NCBI RefSeq assembly: GCF_016862555.1
Contig: NZ_BONE01000022.1
Coordinates: 1 to 64,000, forward strand
Reading direction: 5' to 3'
Length of the DNA stretch: 64,000 bases
Origin: Asanoa siamensis
Lineage (GTDB): Bacteria; Actinomycetota; Actinomycetes; Mycobacteriales; Micromonosporaceae
Positions 17,789 through 27,209 of this stretch are shown here, one piece after another. The number at the start of each line of letters is the position of its first letter. Within the stretch, counting starts at the first letter, position 1. A program made the translations under genes and the position numbers. The notes under the pieces were generated by a model. It was not told the DNA's origin. It made no database searches and saw only the letters and a list, made by a program, of their open reading frames with translations.

Positions 17789-18638
17789 AATGAGCTTGCT
17801 CAAGGCAATGCGCTCGGACATACCGAGGCCGGACCTTGAAGAACTCGCTGGAGCCGAGTCGCGACTGCGCGAGGCCGTGATTGCGCGCCGTGGGTCAATG
17901 GGGGATGGTCGGTTTGCGTTGCGGTCCTGGTGGCCACGACCGCTGCTGCGCTTGGCGTTACCGGCTGTCGTAGTCGCGGCGGTGGCGGTGGCCGGTGCGG
18001 GTGTCGGACTAGTCAGCAAACCAGCGGCCCTGAACCCCCCGGCTATGTCCGTTGCCGACGCGGCAAATCTTCGGCTCGCTGCCGCGGTGAACGCCACGGT
18101 GCATACCAGCTTCCGGCTCAAGGTGTCGACCTCGCTGCCTCAGGTGCTCGAAGGCGAATATGACCCGGCGGGTTCCAAGGGATATCTCCGGTCGACGTCT
18201 GCGGCCGGTGAGGTGTGGGAATTCAGGATCATCGGCGACGACGGCTACCTTCGATCGGGTCCGAGAAGCGGCAAGCCGACATTCCAGAAACTGACCGGTG
18301 TCACGGGCTTTCCGATTCGCGGAGGTGTGAATAACGCGAGAGGCGGGTCACCTACGGTTGACCCCGCCGAATTACTCCGGGCCTTGGAGTCACGGGGGCG
18401 AGTCAAAGATATGGGCCCTTCAGGCAGCGGGGCAAACGCGGTGAACACGTATGTGGTCTCGACGGACAGCGCTTCGCAGGACGGACAACGTACGGAATCG
18501 ACCACTGTCATGGTGGGAGTGGACTCCGGCAAGGTCAGCAAGATTGTCTTCAACGCGCAGGTCGCTGGGCACGATCCGCTTGAAATGACTCTGGAGTTCT
18601 CCGGATACGGATTGGTGGTCAATGTCGAACGACCGTAA
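17781..18638 (+). CDS. CU044_5270-type membrane protein, sigma-factor partner
   Basis: 285 residues. A short cytoplasmic N-terminus (MDEMSLLKAMRSDIPRPD) precedes one transmembrane helix at about residues 56-76 (LALPAVVVAAVAVAGAGVG). An extracytoplasmic domain of about 200 residues ends with FSGYGLVVNVERP. This layout follows ECF sigma genes in many actinomycetes. The outer domain resembles lipid- or polymer-binding LppX/LolA-like sheets, but that is only a loose likeness. Its start overlaps the sigma gene by eight bases (ATGGATGA), so the two are made together. A paralogue pair is encoded at 25049-26415. Confidence 0.75.
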   Translation: MDEMSLLKAMRSDIPRPDLEELAGAESRLREAVIARRGSMGDGRFALRSWWPRPLLRLALPAVVVAAVAVAGAGVGLVSKPAALNPPAMSVADAANLRLAAAVNATVHTSFRLKVSTSLPQVLEGEYDPAGSKGYLRSTSAAGEVWEFRIIGDDGYLRSGPRSGKPTFQKLTGVTGFPIRGGVNNARGGSPTVDPAELLRALESRGRVKDMGPSGSGANAVNTYVVSTDSASQDGQRTESTTVMVGVDSGKVSKIVFNAQVAGHDPLEMTLEFSGYGLVVNVERP

Positions 18639-18738
18639 TCCCTCGACAAGTTCCTCGGGGATCGCCGTCCGGGCGCCCTCGGGACGGCCTTGCCCAGCCC
18701 AGAAAGAAAGCACATCGGTCGAGCAAGGGAGTATCACA

Positions 18739-19788
18739 TTGGGCACGAGCAACTCTGTTCGTTGGTGGCGACTCGCCGGTTCGTTTTTCGGTGTCCTCGT
18801 TGTCGCGTCGGCTGCGATGATTATGCAGGCGCCCGCGACGGCGGCGCTGACGGTGCCCTCCGTGTGCGCGGTCGACAATCTGCCAGTACCCGACATGGTG
18901 CCGAGGTCAGTCGTTACGGCTGCCGACCCGACCGGGCGATTCATCTTCGGCCGGTCGTATCCAGAAGACGGCACACACCAGGTGCTCCTCTGGGACAACG
19001 GTCAGCCGTCGAAGATCGTGTTCAGCGGCATCGACCCCGCAATCGCATCGGTCAACTCGGCCGGCGTCGCGATCGGTTACAGCTACAACGACGAGGGTGC
19101 GCCGGTCGCCTACGTGTACCGCGGCGGCACCGTGACCGGACTTCCGGACGGCACAGGTGTATGGGCCAACAGCATCAATGCCGACGGGGTGATTGTCGGT
19201 ACACGCGACGACAATCAACCTTTGATCTGGCACACCCCGACGTCGACGCCCGCGAAGCTGAGGCTGCCGATCGGTTACGACCGCGGAGCAGCAAACGCGA
19301 TCGATGATGATGGCGTCGTGGTCGGCGAGGTATACAATTCGGCCAACCCGACGCGGGTGCCGTTTGTATGGGATTCGCGAGGGGTTGGGCACGCCTTGCC
19401 CCTGCCCTCCGGTGGTAACAGACGGTTCGGATCGGTGGCACTTCAAATCCGAAACGGTTGGATCATTGGAGTAGACCGTGACTGGTTCGATAGCCAGGAG
19501 AAAGGCGTGCGTTGGAACTTGCGCCTCAACATTCTCGAGAGAGTGCCGGGCATGTTCGGTCCCCCTCGCCGGGTCAACAATTCCGGTTGGATGGTCGGCA
19601 CCGACTCGGACGGCCACGGTGTCATGTCCGCAGGAGGTCGTATGGTCCGCCTCAAGGACGCGTTCTTCAGCGTACCCGAGACGTACGTCAATCTCCCCAT
19701 CTCCGTCAGTGACGACGGAAAGATCATCGCGGGCACAGCGGAGGATGAGAGCGGAACCGTCCACGCGGTTGTCTGGGAGTGCGGCTAA
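18739..19788 (+). CDS. secreted HAF-repeat beta-propeller protein
   Basis: 349 residues from the TTG at 18739, preferred because AAGGGAG lies seven bases upstream and the product then starts with a clean signal peptide (MGTSNSVRWWRLAG..., cleavage after APATAA). An upstream in-frame ATG at 18622 would add 39 unlikely residues. The mature protein holds about six repeats of a pattern like INxDGVIVGxxxxxxxPxxW, for example SINADGVIVGTRDDN, AIDDDGVVVGEVYN and VNNSGWMVGTDSD. These are HAF-type repeats that should fold as a six-bladed propeller. It probably binds a ligand outside the cell. No catalytic residues are recognisable. Confidence 0.78.
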   Translation: MGTSNSVRWWRLAGSFFGVLVVASAAMIMQAPATAALTVPSVCAVDNLPVPDMVPRSVVTAADPTGRFIFGRSYPEDGTHQVLLWDNGQPSKIVFSGIDPAIASVNSAGVAIGYSYNDEGAPVAYVYRGGTVTGLPDGTGVWANSINADGVIVGTRDDNQPLIWHTPTSTPAKLRLPIGYDRGAANAIDDDGVVVGEVYNSANPTRVPFVWDSRGVGHALPLPSGGNRRFGSVALQIRNGWIIGVDRDWFDSQEKGVRWNLRLNILERVPGMFGPPRRVNNSGWMVGTDSDGHGVMSAGGRMVRLKDAFFSVPETYVNLPISVSDDGKIIAGTAEDESGTVHAVVWECG

Positions 19789-19927
19789 GGCGTGCTCCGA
19801 TAGTGGGCACTTTCAACCTGATCCTGCGGGTCAGCACGAGTACATCGAGGCCGCAGATCGATAAGGGTGATGCTCCTGGTAGGCCGGCACATCGACCAAG
19901 GCCCGATGCCAACCGGGAGCTTCGCCT

Positions 19928-20728
19928 GTGCTGTCCTATCCGTCCACGATCGCGTTGTCCAGCCCAATCCTGAAGCACCTCGCCGAGCGCATCCGCAACC
20001 ACAGCAACCACCGCCGATCCCGATGGCGGCGTCTCGACGCGGGGACGGCAGGCACTCCTCTGCCTGGCGCACCTCCGCAATGGCGACACCTTTACCCGGC
20101 TGGCCGCCGGCTCCGGGGTCGGCGTGACCACCGCATGCCGGTACGCGCAGGAAGCTATAGGCCTGCTCGGGGCGGCCGCCGATGATCTGGCCACTGCCAT
20201 GGACCGGATCATCGGCGGGCCGCCCCCTGGCGTATGCGATCCTCGACGGCACCCTGATTCCCATCGACCGGGTCGCTGACCAGAAGCCGTACTACTCCGG
20301 GAAACACAAGCGTCACGGCGTGAATGTGCAGGTTATCGCCGATGCGGCTGGCCGTCTTGTCTGGGCTTCGCCGTCGCTGCCCGGCTCGGTTCACGACCTG
20401 ACCGCAGCCCGAACCCACGGCATCGTCGAGGCGCTGACCAGGGCAGACGTGATGACTTTGGCAGATAAGGGCTATCAAGGAGCCCCGCGGCAGCGTGTGG
20501 ACTCCGTTCAAGCGGAGCCGCTTCTGGCTGAAACTGTCACGCCGGCAGAAGGCCGTCAACTGGGCCAACGCGAAGATCCGCGTCCGCGGCGAGCGGGCGA
20601 TCGCCACCCTCAAGACCTGGAAAATCCTGGTCAAGCTGCGCTGCTGCCCACGCCGAGCGACCCGGATCGTCCAGGCCATTGTCGTGCTCCATCATGTCGA
20701 GAACCCGATCGACCGGGGGTTGAGACGA
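19928..20728 (+). pseudogene. IS5-type DDE_Tnp_4 transposase, multiply frameshifted
   Basis: Frames can be stitched into a full transposase. A GTG start gives LSYPSTIALSS and SRWRRLDAG. A shift gives CLAHLRNGDTFTRLAAG and the helix-turn-helix. Another gives AYAILDGTLIPIDRVADQ, KPYYSGKHKRHGVNVQV, GSVHDLTAARTHG and ADKGYQGA (catalytic Asp residues in LDGT and ADKGY). A last one gives TPFKRSRFWLKLSRRQKAVN and GERAIATLKTWKIL with the final Glu. At least three frameshifts make it inactive. A related remnant lies in opposite orientation at 27210-27857. Confidence 0.85.
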
Positions 20729-21312
20729 TGGGAAGAGCGGCGGCCTGTTCTACCAAACGGGATCATCGCCCCGATTTCTGTGGAAGCGCGGCACCGACAC
20801 GGTCCGAGCGAGGCAACGGACGGCGCGGTTCGCGGTCGCCGGCCAAGCCCTCGGGCACCTGTTCAACAGCCACTACCAAGGGACCGTTGCGGCGCATCGT
20901 CGTCCCAGCCGAAGGCTGTTGGGCGGTGATGAGCCAAATGCCGGAGGAGGTCAGCCGGCTCAGCGGCGGTCCGTCCGGATCACTGTGGGTCAGCTTGGAA
21001 AGGTGGGCCGCGCACCCGGCTTCGTCATCGACGGCACGTCGGTGTCCGGCCATCGCTCCCTCGACCTGGAGGCCCAGTTGCCGTGCCGGCGTGGCGCGGA
21101 TCAGCAGATCGGTCGTTGCCGCCTCCGACCGCACACTCGTGTCAAGCCGTTCGTCGAAAGCCACCACGCCGAGCGCCGAAAGGAGCTTCGGGCTGGGTCT
21201 GGCGCACTGCTTCTCGAAGGGCATAGGGTGCCGCACACCGGAGGCGCCCGGTGGCCCTACCGTGACGTGCGGCGGGGCTACCGGGCGGCATGGGTGCGAT
21301 TCCGGTCATCCG
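20729..21312. other. degenerate stretch, no supported gene
   Basis: Open frames exist on both strands (for example minus 20763-21236), but none has a good ribosome site, recognisable domain or consistent codon bias. It lies between a dead transposase and the 3' end of the subtilase gene, so it is probably decayed sequence. I see no clear hairpin with a T-run for the subtilase gene here. Confidence 0.35.
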
Positions 21313-24300
21313 TCAAGGCCGAGCCGGAATCGCTTGGCGGCGGCTACTGTGGAGGACCGTAGCGGTAGGCGCGGTGATGGTCTGGGTCACCGTGTTTCCA
21401 TTGCTGTCGGTGGCCTTGGCGCGTAGGGAGACGAAGCCGGCGCCGTTCGGGTGGGGTACGAGGGCGACGCCGTCCTTCACTTGTACCGGTTCCCAGGACG
21501 CGCCGTCGTCGCTCGACATCTCGACCCTGCGATTGACGACTGTGCCGCTTGGCCCGTCCGGCTGCGGTTCCACAATCATCGGTACGGCGTGCACGCTGTT
21601 TGCGGGTGCGGTGTTGTGCTGGTCGAGCTCGGGTGTGAACCGGATTGACCACAATGGAAGCGCGGCTGGGTTGCTGGGGTCGACATGCGTCGAGCGGAAT
21701 GTCCAAGCGACGTCGATCTTCGCGGACAGGGCGTAGGCTGTGTTGCGCTCGGCGCGCATTTCCAGCCGGAAGGACGCGTCGCCTGGCGGGACTTGGATGT
21801 CGCCCGACGGTCCGTCCAGGCTCGTGACCTTGGTCCCATCCCGGAACAGGGTCGTTTCTCCGGTGGCGATATAGCTTTCCCCGGGCCGGCCGGCTCCGTC
21901 GCTGAAAAGCGGCACGTTGATCGAAATGGTGTCGCCGGCTCGTGTCACGCCAGTGAACAGGCCATCCATCGGCGGAAGGGTTGGCGCGAAGACGCCCCGG
22001 TTCCACCGTTCGTGATATTTGCGGCCCTTGCGGTACTCGGTGTAGTTCGGCGCGTACGTACCGCCCAGCATCACCTCCCCCAGGATTTCTCGGAAGTCGC
22101 CCGCCGATCCGACGCCGGGGTCACTGTTGTAGAACTCCGTACGGGTGAACGGAAGGCGGAAGTCGACGGGTGGGCCGAAGGTGCCGGAATCAAGGTCGAG
22201 CACGGCGGACCGGATACTCTTCGCGCCGACCGCGCCGGGATGGGCGTGGGCGAAGTCGGCACGTACCTGAGCCAGGTCACGATCTGCCACGTTCCGTTGG
22301 TAGCCGTGCGTCATCCGGCCACGGACCGGGTAGGTCAGCACGTAGAAGTAGGGGCTGTTGTCGGTGTTGCCGTCCGCGTTCGCGTGCGCCCACTGGCCAC
22401 TGACGATGGAGGAGAAGCCCTCGACCATCTGATCCGGGCCGATCCGGCCGGCGTACATGTTCGCGAAAGAACGGCCCAGAAGCGTGATGCCCGCAGGGGT
22501 GCCGCGGTCGTTCCCTGCGCCCAGGTGAGCGTGGACCTGCCTGGCCGAGGGACGTGGCACGGTTACTGAGACCGGTTGTGCCAGCCGGGCGTCGAGGGTG
22601 ACGGTCACGGGCCGGTCGACGTGAAGTTCGGGTTGGGCGAGCAGAGTGGTGTTTAGCGGTTGTGGGTCCGGCCCGTCGCCCTTGCCCGGGCCGTCGGGGC
22701 TCTGCTCCGTGTCGATGCTGCTGATTAGACTGTAGTGCCCTGTCGGCACCCGGACCGTCACGACGCCGTCCTCGCCGCCACCCCATTGGCTGAACCGGAA
22801 GAATCCGCTGTCGCGCCTGCTCATGGCGGTGGTGAAGGACGATGTCGCCGAGCCGGCGCGGTCGAGGTGTGCCAATGTCACGTCGTAGCTCTCGACCTCT
22901 TTGTGCACTGCGATCGGTGTGTGTATCGCGAGGTCTGCGGCGGTGGCGGTCAGCCAGCCGCCGAGGTATCCGTCCGGTCCCGGTATCCGGGTGTCGGCGT
23001 TCACCGACACGGTCGCCTCACCGCCGGCTGGCACCCTTATCGTTGCCGGGCTGACGGTGAAGGTTCCGCTCGGGGTTGCTGTGCCGTCTGGATTGAACGT
23101 GTCAGTCCGCACCGTCAGAGTCACGTCCGCTGTTCCCTGGTTGCGGTAGGTGATGGTCCGGGTCAGGCGTGGGTCGTCGTCATGTGGCCAGATCTGCTTG
23201 CCGAAGCTGAGCCCGGCAGTAGCGCTTACCACGCTCTGCCGGACCGCCCGTGCCACGTCCACCCGCCCGGCGCCTTGGGCGTACACCCCATACGCCGGGT
23301 TCGGCTTCGCTGAGGACATCAACGCCGCCTTGAGTTGCTGGCCTGACCAGTCGGTGTGTCGCTGGGCCAAGATCGCTGCTGCGCCGGCAACGTGGGGGGC
23401 AGCCATCGACGTACCCGAGAGGGGGGCGTACGGGTCGCCAGGGTTGCCGGCGCAGCCAGCTCCGGCGTCCTTGCTCCGCGCCGCGTCGATGTTCACTCCA
23501 GGCGCCGTTATCTCCGGCTTCAGCGCGTCGTCGGGAGCCCGTGGACCGCGCCGGGAGAAGTCCGCCAGCTCATCCCTGTCGTTGACCGCGCCCACCGTGA
23601 GCGCGGACTCGGCGGTACCAGGGGAGGAGACCTCACCCTCGACGACACCCCCGTCGGTGTTTCCAGCGGAGATGACGAACAACGTGCCGTGGCGCTCGCT
23701 GAGCGTCTGTACCGCCTCTTCGACCGGGTCCAGTTGCTCGGGATCGTCCTGCCCGCCGAGACTCAGGTTGACCACCTTCGCCCGTTGTTCCTGGGCCGCC
23801 CAGGTCATGCCCGCGATGATCCATGACTCGGCGCAACCTTCGGTCACGCACACCTTGCCGTCGAGTAGTTTCGCCCCGGGAGCGGTACCTCGAATTTTGC
23901 CGTCCGATCCGGCTCCGGTGCCGGCCACGGTCGCCGCTACGTGTGTCCCGTGGCCGGTCAGGTCGCGATCATCTTCGAAGCCATCGGTGAAGTTGCCCCG
24001 ACCGATTACCCGCCCGGCCAGGTCCGGATGGGTGCCGTCGATGCCGCTGTCGAGCACCGCCACCGTGCTTCCGGCGCCGGTGTACCCCGCCTCCCAGGCG
24101 GCCGGCGCGCCGATCTGCGGCACGCTCACATCCAGCGTCGGCTGCCGCATCCCGTCCAGCCACACCTTCGCCACGCCGGCCCGCAGACCGCGGATGGCCT
24201 TACCTGCCTCGGTCAGCGCACGCCAGGACTGGGCCGCCTCGTCCCGCGTCTGACGCACCGCCACACCGTGGACCACCGGCAAATCCCGTGCCCCAGCGAA

Positions 24301-24750
24301 ACCGTCGACAGCGTCAACGCTCCGGCGGGTCGCGGTCACCGTGGCGGCACCGCCAGTCACGATCAACGGCAAGTGGTCCCGGCGGTCGTCGTATCCCAAT
24401 TCCACGAGCCCGGTCACGTCGAACAACCGCGGATCCAACCGCCCGGCGGCCAGCAACGGGCCGGCGTCGCTCGGGACGACCTGGACCCGATCCCCGGCCC
24501 TCGTGGTTACGAACGTCATGCCGGCCCGGCCCGGCCCGGCTTCGGCCGACACCTGACCGCCATCACTGGGCACCGTCACCCGGTCGCCGGTGATCAACGT
24601 GACCGTATGCTCCACGGCCGGCGCCGCCGCCGGTCGTGTCGAACCCGATGGCGGTGACGCTCCCGCCACCGCAGCCCCGGAGACGGCCGTCCCCGCCATC
24701 AACATTACGGCAGCCGCGAACCCTCCACCGATACGTCGTGATACATCCAC
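21313..24750 (-). CDS. secreted S8 family serine peptidase (subtilase)
   Basis: 1145 residues. A signal peptide (MDVSRRIGGGFAAAVMLMAG) is followed by a propeptide to about residue 200 and a subtilisin domain with catalytic Asp234 (AVLDSGIDGTHPDL), His267 (GHGTHVAATVAG), oxyanion Asn364 (SAGN) and Ser448 (LSGTSMAAPHVAG). A long C-terminal part, about 600 residues, is made of beta-rich modules, typical of the large actinobacterial S8 peptidases. It would be exported and self-activated. It stands alone between the transposase remnant and the sigma-factor pair. Class I lanthipeptide leader proteases are also S8 enzymes, but they are usually much smaller, so a role in the nearby lanthipeptide system is only a possibility. 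Confidence 0.93.
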   Translation of the reverse strand: MDVSRRIGGGFAAAVMLMAGTAVSGAAVAGASPPSGSTRPAAAPAVEHTVTLITGDRVTVPSDGGQVSAEAGPGRAGMTFVTTRAGDRVQVVPSDAGPLLAAGRLDPRLFDVTGLVELGYDDRRDHLPLIVTGGAATVTATRRSVDAVDGFAGARDLPVVHGVAVRQTRDEAAQSWRALTEAGKAIRGLRAGVAKVWLDGMRQPTLDVSVPQIGAPAAWEAGYTGAGSTVAVLDSGIDGTHPDLAGRVIGRGNFTDGFEDDRDLTGHGTHVAATVAGTGAGSDGKIRGTAPGAKLLDGKVCVTEGCAESWIIAGMTWAAQEQRAKVVNLSLGGQDDPEQLDPVEEAVQTLSERHGTLFVISAGNTDGGVVEGEVSSPGTAESALTVGAVNDRDELADFSRRGPRAPDDALKPEITAPGVNIDAARSKDAGAGCAGNPGDPYAPLSGTSMAAPHVAGAAAILAQRHTDWSGQQLKAALMSSAKPNPAYGVYAQGAGRVDVARAVRQSVVSATAGLSFGKQIWPHDDDPRLTRTITYRNQGTADVTLTVRTDTFNPDGTATPSGTFTVSPATIRVPAGGEATVSVNADTRIPGPDGYLGGWLTATAADLAIHTPIAVHKEVESYDVTLAHLDRAGSATSSFTTAMSRRDSGFFRFSQWGGGEDGVVTVRVPTGHYSLISSIDTEQSPDGPGKGDGPDPQPLNTTLLAQPELHVDRPVTVTLDARLAQPVSVTVPRPSARQVHAHLGAGNDRGTPAGITLLGRSFANMYAGRIGPDQMVEGFSSIVSGQWAHANADGNTDNSPYFYVLTYPVRGRMTHGYQRNVADRDLAQVRADFAHAHPGAVGAKSIRSAVLDLDSGTFGPPVDFRLPFTRTEFYNSDPGVGSAGDFREILGEVMLGGTYAPNYTEYRKGRKYHERWNRGVFAPTLPPMDGLFTGVTRAGDTISINVPLFSDGAGRPGESYIATGETTLFRDGTKVTSLDGPSGDIQVPPGDASFRLEMRAERNTAYALSAKIDVAWTFRSTHVDPSNPAALPLWSIRFTPELDQHNTAPANSVHAVPMIVEPQPDGPSGTVVNRRVEMSSDDGASWEPVQVKDGVALVPHPNGAGFVSLRAKATDSNGNTVTQTITAPTATVLHSSRRQAIPARP

Positions 24751-24782
24751 TCTTGCTTTCCTTCCCTCGCAGAAGACAGCAG

Positions 24783-24811
24783 CTGGCTGCGGCCTGGTCA
24801 GCCGCAGCCAG
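24783..24811. repeat. perfect 11-bp inverted repeat (hairpin)
   Basis: CTGGCTGCGGC and its complement flank a seven-base loop. It lies 33 bases upstream of the subtilase start and about 240 bases beyond the end of the CU044_5270-type gene at 25049, both read on the minus strand. It could terminate the upstream transcript or fold in the subtilase leader. There is no T-run, so the role is uncertain. Confidence 0.45.
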
Positions 24812-24939
24812 TCTCATTGGGTGACTCGACGACCGGACAAGGTCGCTGATCCAGTTCGGCGACATGGCACTGGGAATGGCGAGGCGACCGACGGTCATGT
24901 CACGACCGCGCCCACCTGGTCACCGCTACCGACACACGC

Positions 24940-25010
24940 CTACCTGACGACAGTCACGTCGGTCGGACGCTCGACCTTCACCGGCAGGCCGTAATCGGAT
25001 AACTCAACAC
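24940..25010 (-). pseudogene. C-terminal tail of a third CU044_5270-type paralogue
   Basis: On the minus strand, directly after the stop of the gene at 25049, a short frame ends with VELSDYGLPVKVERPT and a few more residues before TAG at 24942-24940. This matches the C-terminal signature of the two full paralogues in this window (EFSGYGLVVNVERP and EYSGYGAPVTVEAP). No start or upstream domain is present, so it is the stump of a deleted or recombined tandem copy. Confidence 0.55.
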
Positions 25011-25048
25011 CGTTGTCAATTGCGTTGTGCAAATGTCTGAAGTGCAGG

Positions 25049-25894
25049 TCAGTCGACCGGGACCGGGTTCGGTGGCGCTTCGACAGTCACCGGCGCGCCG
25101 TAGCCGGAGTACTCCAGGACAACCTTGGACCGCTGAATTTCGCCCTGCTTAGAGTCCAGCTGCCAGTCGTAGGTCACCTTCGCGACCCGCATGTCCGCGC
25201 CGACGACGATGTCGCCGGTGAAGGAAACGGTCCCCTGGTCCTTGCTGCTCGTCGCTGCGAAGCGGTAAGTGTCCGCGCCGGTCTTCTCAACCTTTCCGCC
25301 GCTGCGCAGCGCCACGAAAAGCTGTTGGGAGTCGGCGGCCTCGACGAACGCACCGCGCAGCTTGTCCTCATCCATGTTCAGTGACGTGTGGGTGCCGGGC
25401 TGACGCAGCCACTGCGCGCCGTTGCTCATGTAGAGCACCCCGTTGACGAGGCGGTACTCGGATCCGCCCCCGCAGCATCGGATGTACCCGGTCGCGGTGG
25501 CCGGGTCGAACGCCATCTCGGTAACCCACGTGGGCTCAGGGCCCGCCATCTTCGCCTCGCCGGTCGCCGTTGTCGTCAGCCGGAAGCTGATGTTCTGGCT
25601 GTTGGCAACGGCGGCGACCAGCTCCAGCCCAGCGTCGGTCACGGTGGCCGGCGTCGCCGCCGCACCCGGCTGGACCGACCCGCCGGGCACGGTGGACGGC
25701 GTCCCGGCGAACGCGACGGCCGCGACCGCGCCGAGCGCCACGACCGCGAAGGAGGTCCCGGCGAGTGTCGCGGCCCGGCGACGGCGTCCTCGTCGGCCGC
25801 GGTCGAGAACCTGCCGCGTCGGCGGAGCGGAATCCAGCTCGTCGTCGACCAGGTCGTGTAACCGGTTCGCCAACCGCGATTCAAATGCGTTCAT
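25049..25894 (-). CDS. CU044_5270-type membrane protein, sigma-factor partner
   Basis: 281 residues from the ATG at 25894. A 50-residue cytoplasmic start rich in Arg (DRGRRGRRRRAATLAG) precedes a transmembrane helix (TSFAVVALGAVAAVAFAG, about 59-76). An outer domain with a Cys-Cys pair (GYIRCCGGGSEY) ends EYSGYGAPVTVEAPPNPVPVD. It follows the SigE-type sigma gene by five bases, so the pair is co-translated. It resembles the protein at 17781 in layout and tail, though the rest has diverged. Likely role: membrane sensor or anti-sigma-like partner. Confidence 0.78.
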   Translation of the reverse strand: MNAFESRLANRLHDLVDDELDSAPPTRQVLDRGRRGRRRRAATLAGTSFAVVALGAVAAVAFAGTPSTVPGGSVQPGAAATPATVTDAGLELVAAVANSQNISFRLTTTATGEAKMAGPEPTWVTEMAFDPATATGYIRCCGGGSEYRLVNGVLYMSNGAQWLRQPGTHTSLNMDEDKLRGAFVEAADSQQLFVALRSGGKVEKTGADTYRFAATSSKDQGTVSFTGDIVVGADMRVAKVTYDWQLDSKQGEIQRSKVVLEYSGYGAPVTVEAPPNPVPVD

Positions 25895-25899
25895 CGGGT

Positions 25900-26415
25900 T
25901 CACCTGTTCCGTTCCATGATGGGTGCACGCATGAGAGTCCGGAGTTTCTCCAGGGCGCGCGAGTATTGACTTTTGACCGTGCCGACCGAGCAGCCGAGCA
26001 CCTGGGCAATCTGTCGCTCCGACAGGTCCTCGTAGAGCCGCAGCATGACCACCGCGCGCTGCCGGGGAGGCAACGACATCAGGACGCCGCGAAGGTCGTC
26101 GGCATCGGAGTCGGCCCTTTCGGCCGCGGGACGGTCTGGGAGGTCCCCGACGAGGCTCTCCCGTCGTAGCCGGCGCCACATCGAGACCCGGTTGTTCACC
26201 AGCACCCGCCGCAAGTATGCGTGCGGATCCTCGTGCTGGGACAGCTTGCGCCACCGTTCGTACATCTTGACAAGGCTGTCTTGAAGCAGCTCCTCGGCTT
26301 GCCACCGGTCGCCCGTCAGCAGCATCGCCAGCCGCAAATGGCGCTGCCAGGCCGACTCGACGAAGGCCACGAACGAGGTGTCGGCCGCCGACAGCGGCGC
26401 TGCTCGGTGCGTCAC
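25900..26415 (-). CDS. SigE-family RNA polymerase sigma factor
   Basis: 171 residues from the GTG at 26415; a longer frame to 26757 has no supporting site and the family is usually 160-190 residues. Region 2 reads FVAFVESAWQRHLRLAMLL, with the DNA-melting segment AEELLQDSLVKMYERW and AYLRRVLVNNRVSMWRR. Region 4 reads LPPRQRAVVMLRLYEDLSE with helix-turn-helix GCSVGTVKSQYSRALEKLR. Its target promoters are unknown. It is the first gene of a two-gene unit with the CU044_5270-type protein, mirroring the ECF operon at 17123 but with a different sigma subgroup. Confidence 0.9.
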   Translation of the reverse strand: MTHRAAPLSAADTSFVAFVESAWQRHLRLAMLLTGDRWQAEELLQDSLVKMYERWRKLSQHEDPHAYLRRVLVNNRVSMWRRLRRESLVGDLPDRPAAERADSDADDLRGVLMSLPPRQRAVVMLRLYEDLSERQIAQVLGCSVGTVKSQYSRALEKLRTLMRAPIMERNR

Positions 26416-26714
26416 GCCTCTTCCACGTCCCACCCGCGAAAAAGGTTGCTCGGGGAAACACAGAGTTCGACGGTGGGCCTGACCCGAGATCAGGAGCCTT
26501 CGCGATCCTGGTGGTGCCGAATATGGAGGCGCATCTCTGGGTGAAGCAGCGGGAGGCTTGCGCGCAGGGTATGCATGAGCCCTTTTCATCCTGAGTAGGT
26601 GCGCCCTCGGCGGTATGAAGGCGAGGACGGTCTGCGCGTGGCGATGGTGTGCTGGGGCATCAGGTTGGCGGAGAACGCGATGGGTCGTTACGGTCCCGGG
26701 GGAGGTCATGCCGC

Positions 26715-27188
26715 ATGGGCTACACCCATTACTTCGACTACGAGCCAACCGATCCACGGTTTCAGCGGGCGTGGCCGCAGATGGTGAGCGACACGCGGAA
26801 GATCGTTGCGCGGGTTCACGGTGCGGGCATCGTGCTCCGCAACCCGTTCGGCGCCGGGCCGCCGGTCGTGTCGGTCGAGGCCGCGATCGCCTTCAACGGC
26901 GATGAGACACAGGATCTGAGCTGCGAACCCTTGGTTCTCGTGCCCCGAGAAGTTCCGCCCTACCGCCAGTACGGCTTCTGCAAGACTGGACGCTTCCCCT
27001 ATGACGTGGCGGTGATGGCGGTCCTGCTCCGTTGTCACCTACTTGCGCCGGACGCGTTCACCTTCCACAGCGATGGTCGTTGGGATGAGGATTGGCAGGG
27101 GCCGTGGTACAACGGGCTCAGTGGTCGTGGCGTCGTGGCCGAGTTGTTCGGGTCAACGCCTACGGCTTCGCCGTTCGATAACGAGTAA
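26715..27188 (+). CDS. conserved hypothetical protein (MGYTHYF family)
   Basis: 157 residues from the ATG at 26715, supported by GGAGG at 26701-26705. It begins MGYTHYFDYEP, an opening I associate with a small family of uncharacterised bacterial and phage proteins. It contains CEPLVLVPREVPPY, GFCKTGRFPYDVAVMAVLL and a DEDWQGPWYNGL stretch. The YDVAVMAVLL helix and scattered acidic and aromatic residues suggest a globular cytoplasmic protein. No catalytic motif is recognised. It is transcribed away from the SigE unit and followed 21 bases later by the end of an oppositely oriented transposase remnant. Confidence 0.7.
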   Translation: MGYTHYFDYEPTDPRFQRAWPQMVSDTRKIVARVHGAGIVLRNPFGAGPPVVSVEAAIAFNGDETQDLSCEPLVLVPREVPPYRQYGFCKTGRFPYDVAVMAVLLRCHLLAPDAFTFHSDGRWDEDWQGPWYNGLSGRGVVAELFGSTPTASPFDNE

Positions 27189-27209
27189 GGGCACGCTCGC
27201 AGAGCCGTT

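Noticed and set aside
20763-21236. 157-residue minus-strand frame between the transposase remnant and the subtilase
   Set aside because: No ribosome site, no domain and mixed codon bias; cannot be supported as a gene.
21313-24750. Subtilase as the lanthipeptide leader protease (LanP)
   Set aside because: It is an S8 enzyme, but far larger than typical LanP proteins, about 10 kb from lanA1 and separated by IS debris; no sequence link to the leader was seen.
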